The notes under the pieces were generated by a model. That model searched no databases. It saw only the letters and a program-made list of their open reading frames with translations, and was not told where the DNA came from. Made by a program: the position numbers and the translations under genes. A stretch of 17,265 nt of DNA from Acidobacteriota bacterium (lineage in GTDB: Bacteria > Acidobacteriota > Terriglobia > Terriglobales > Acidobacteriaceae), in the NCBI GenBank assembly GCA_021780095.1, contig JAJXZK010000035.1, positions 1 to 17,265 on the forward strand, written 5' to 3'. Below are positions 16,015 to 17,265 of this stretch, in pieces. Numbering within the stretch: position 1 is the first letter of the stretch; each line of letters begins with the position of its first letter.

Positions 16015-17265
16015 GTGACTGTAATTGCGTGGGTGTGGTTTGTCTTAGTGGTGAGCGTGCTGTCGCTTGTCGCGGCGTGGCTGTTGGGGCATCCGGTGCT
16101 GTCGACCGATACCGGCACACTGGTGATGCGGCGAATCGCTGTCCAAATCGGACGAGAGAGCAAAAGACAGCGTATGAAGAGCAGTTTCGTTTCGTCGCGG
16201 TGGGGGAGATTCGCCGGCGTAATTACAACATTCCTCCTGCTCGGGGCGCGCGCAGCTTTCGCGGAACCTGCGGCGCAAGTCGGCGGCGAAGCCAATCTGC
16301 AGTTGCCGGATCTGACTCAGGTCCAATTTTTGGGACTCAACGGCCACCAGCTACTCATGTTCGGGCCTGTGTTTTGCGTATTGGGAATGATCTTCGGTCT
16401 GTTCATGTACGTCCACCTGAAGAACATGCCGGCGCATAAATCGATGCTGGAAGTATCGCAGCTGATCTGGGAGACCTGCAAAACCTATCTGATCCACCAG
16501 GGTAAATTCCTCCTGCTTCTGTGGTCGTTCATTGCGGTCGTGATTCTGGCGTATTTCGCCGTACTGCTTCACTTCAGCGCATTAAAAGTAATCATCATTC
16601 TTGGGTTCAGCATCCTGGGAATGGCTGGCAGCTATTTCGTTGCGTGGTTTGGTATTCGCGTCAATACGCTGGCAAATTCGCGCGCCGCTTATGCTTCCCT
16701 GGGCGGTAACCCGTATCGCGCATTCGGCGTTCCGCTCAAGTCAGGTATGAGCATTGGCATGATGCTGATCTCGATTGAGCTGTTGCTGATGTTTAGCATC
16801 ATTCTCTTCGTTCCGGGCAGCTATGCCGGGCCGTGTTTCATCGGCTTTGCGATTGGCGAATCGCTGGGCGCCGCAGTGCTTCGCCTGGCTGGCGGCATTT
16901 TCACCAAGATCGCCGATATCGGCGCCGACCTGATGAAAATTGTCTTTCACGTGAAAGAAGACGATGCCCGCAATCCAGGCGTGATCGCCGATTGCACGGG
17001 AGACAATGCCGGCGATTCAGTGGGTCCGACTGCAGACGGCTTTGAAACCTACGGCGTGGTCCAGGTCGCCCTGATCGCATTCCTCATCCTGGGCGCGAAG
17101 AGCGCTACCGTCGGAGTGCAAGTGCTGGTCTGGCTGTTTGCGGTTCGCGTGGCCATGCTGGTGGCGGCCATTGCGGGCTATTACATCAACGAGTTTATCT
17201 CCAAAGCGCGGTTTGGTAAGGCGCTAGAATTCAACTTTGAAGCTCCGCTCACCTCACTGGTGTGG
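16015..17265 (+). CDS. hppA: Membrane-bound ion-translocating pyrophosphatase, N-terminal part (3' end outside window)
   Basis: The frame is open to the window end (417 residues visible). The enzyme hydrolyses pyrophosphate and pumps H+ or Na+ across the inner membrane. The diagnostic block is at about residues 293-345: GGIFTKIADIGADLMK, then KEDDARNPGVIADCTGDNAG and GPTADGFETYG, the Asp-rich Mg-PPi site. Canonical enzymes read DNVGDNVGDCAG...ADLFE here, so this is a divergent branch. Similar-looking divergent M-PPases have been reported as Na+-regulated H+ pumps, which is only a hint. GTG 16015 has a perfect AGGAGG five bases upstream. An in-frame ATG at 16174 starts a signal-peptide-like segment (MKSSFV...AAFA-EP) that looks like the family's usual N-terminus, leaving 53 extra residues at the front with their own hydrophobic helix. 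The start is therefore uncertain. The core transmembrane helices begin near residue 110. Confidence 0.93.
   Translation, partial: MTVIAWVWFVLVVSVLSLVAAWLLGHPVLSTDTGTLVMRRIAVQIGRESKRQRMKSSFVSSRWGRFAGVITTFLLLGARAAFAEPAAQVGGEANLQLPDLTQVQFLGLNGHQLLMFGPVFCVLGMIFGLFMYVHLKNMPAHKSMLEVSQLIWETCKTYLIHQGKFLLLLWSFIAVVILAYFAVLLHFSALKVIIILGFSILGMAGSYFVAWFGIRVNTLANSRAAYASLGGNPYRAFGVPLKSGMSIGMMLISIELLLMFSIILFVPGSYAGPCFIGFAIGESLGAAVLRLAGGIFTKIADIGADLMKIVFHVKEDDARNPGVIADCTGDNAGDSVGPTADGFETYGVVQVALIAFLILGAKSATVGVQVLVWLFAVRVAMLVAAIAGYYINEFISKARFGKALEFNFEAPLTSLVW

Noticed and set aside
1..17265. CRISPR arrays, insertion sequences, tRNA genes, integrase sites
   Set aside because: No regularly spaced direct repeats, transposase motifs, terminal inverted repeats or tRNA-like folds were seen on reading both strands.

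Overview
The window looks like a chromosomal segment of an acidobacterium (Acidobacteriota, probably class Terriglobia). The main reason is the pair of very long outer-membrane receptors of the Oar/TonB-dependent type (a carboxypeptidase-regulatory-like domain, then plug, then large barrel), which are strongly expanded in that group. Supporting signs are a DUF2961/GH172 secreted protein, a moderately G+C-rich base composition, and a run of ordinary housekeeping genes. This assignment is inferred from gene content, not from a marker-gene search. No tRNA, rRNA, CRISPR array, insertion sequence or prophage gene was seen.

Layout. Positions 2-2353 (+) hold the 3' part of an Oar-like receptor that starts outside the window. 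It converges, across a perfect bidirectional terminator (2369-2406), on a leftward housekeeping block: obg (5107-4076), nadD (3968-3216) and rsfS (3077-2433). These encode a ribosome-assembly GTPase, an NAD biosynthesis enzyme and a ribosome silencing factor, in an order common in bacteria. Divergent from obg is a second, complete Oar-like receptor (5402-8752, +). It converges with only 6 bp to spare on a secreted DUF2961/GH172 protein (9901-8759), which follows thrS (12004-9950) on the same strand.

Divergent from thrS is tspO (12094-12591, +). It converges on a bicupin gene (13571-12606) that lies downstream of hemB (14620-13631). TspO binds tetrapyrroles and HemB makes the first pyrrole of the heme pathway, so there is a loose tetrapyrrole theme here. 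Against the 5' end of hemB lies a C-terminal remnant of an asparagine synthetase gene (about 14670-14927, +), which marks a past deletion or rearrangement. A zinc-ribbon membrane protein (15581-15000) follows. The window ends in the 5' part of a membrane proton/sodium pyrophosphatase gene (16015 onward, +) preceded by a structured-looking leader.

The most interesting points are: the pyrophosphatase belongs to a divergent-looking branch and carries an N-terminal extension that resembles a second pyrophosphatase N-terminus; its leader contains an 11-bp hairpin right after a TTGACA box; RsfS carries a histone-H1-like Lys/Ala tail; the DUF2961 protein keeps a Glu pair with the spacing I recall for the GH172 catalytic pair; and there is the asnB remnant. 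I did not find a convincing wholly new multi-gene system.
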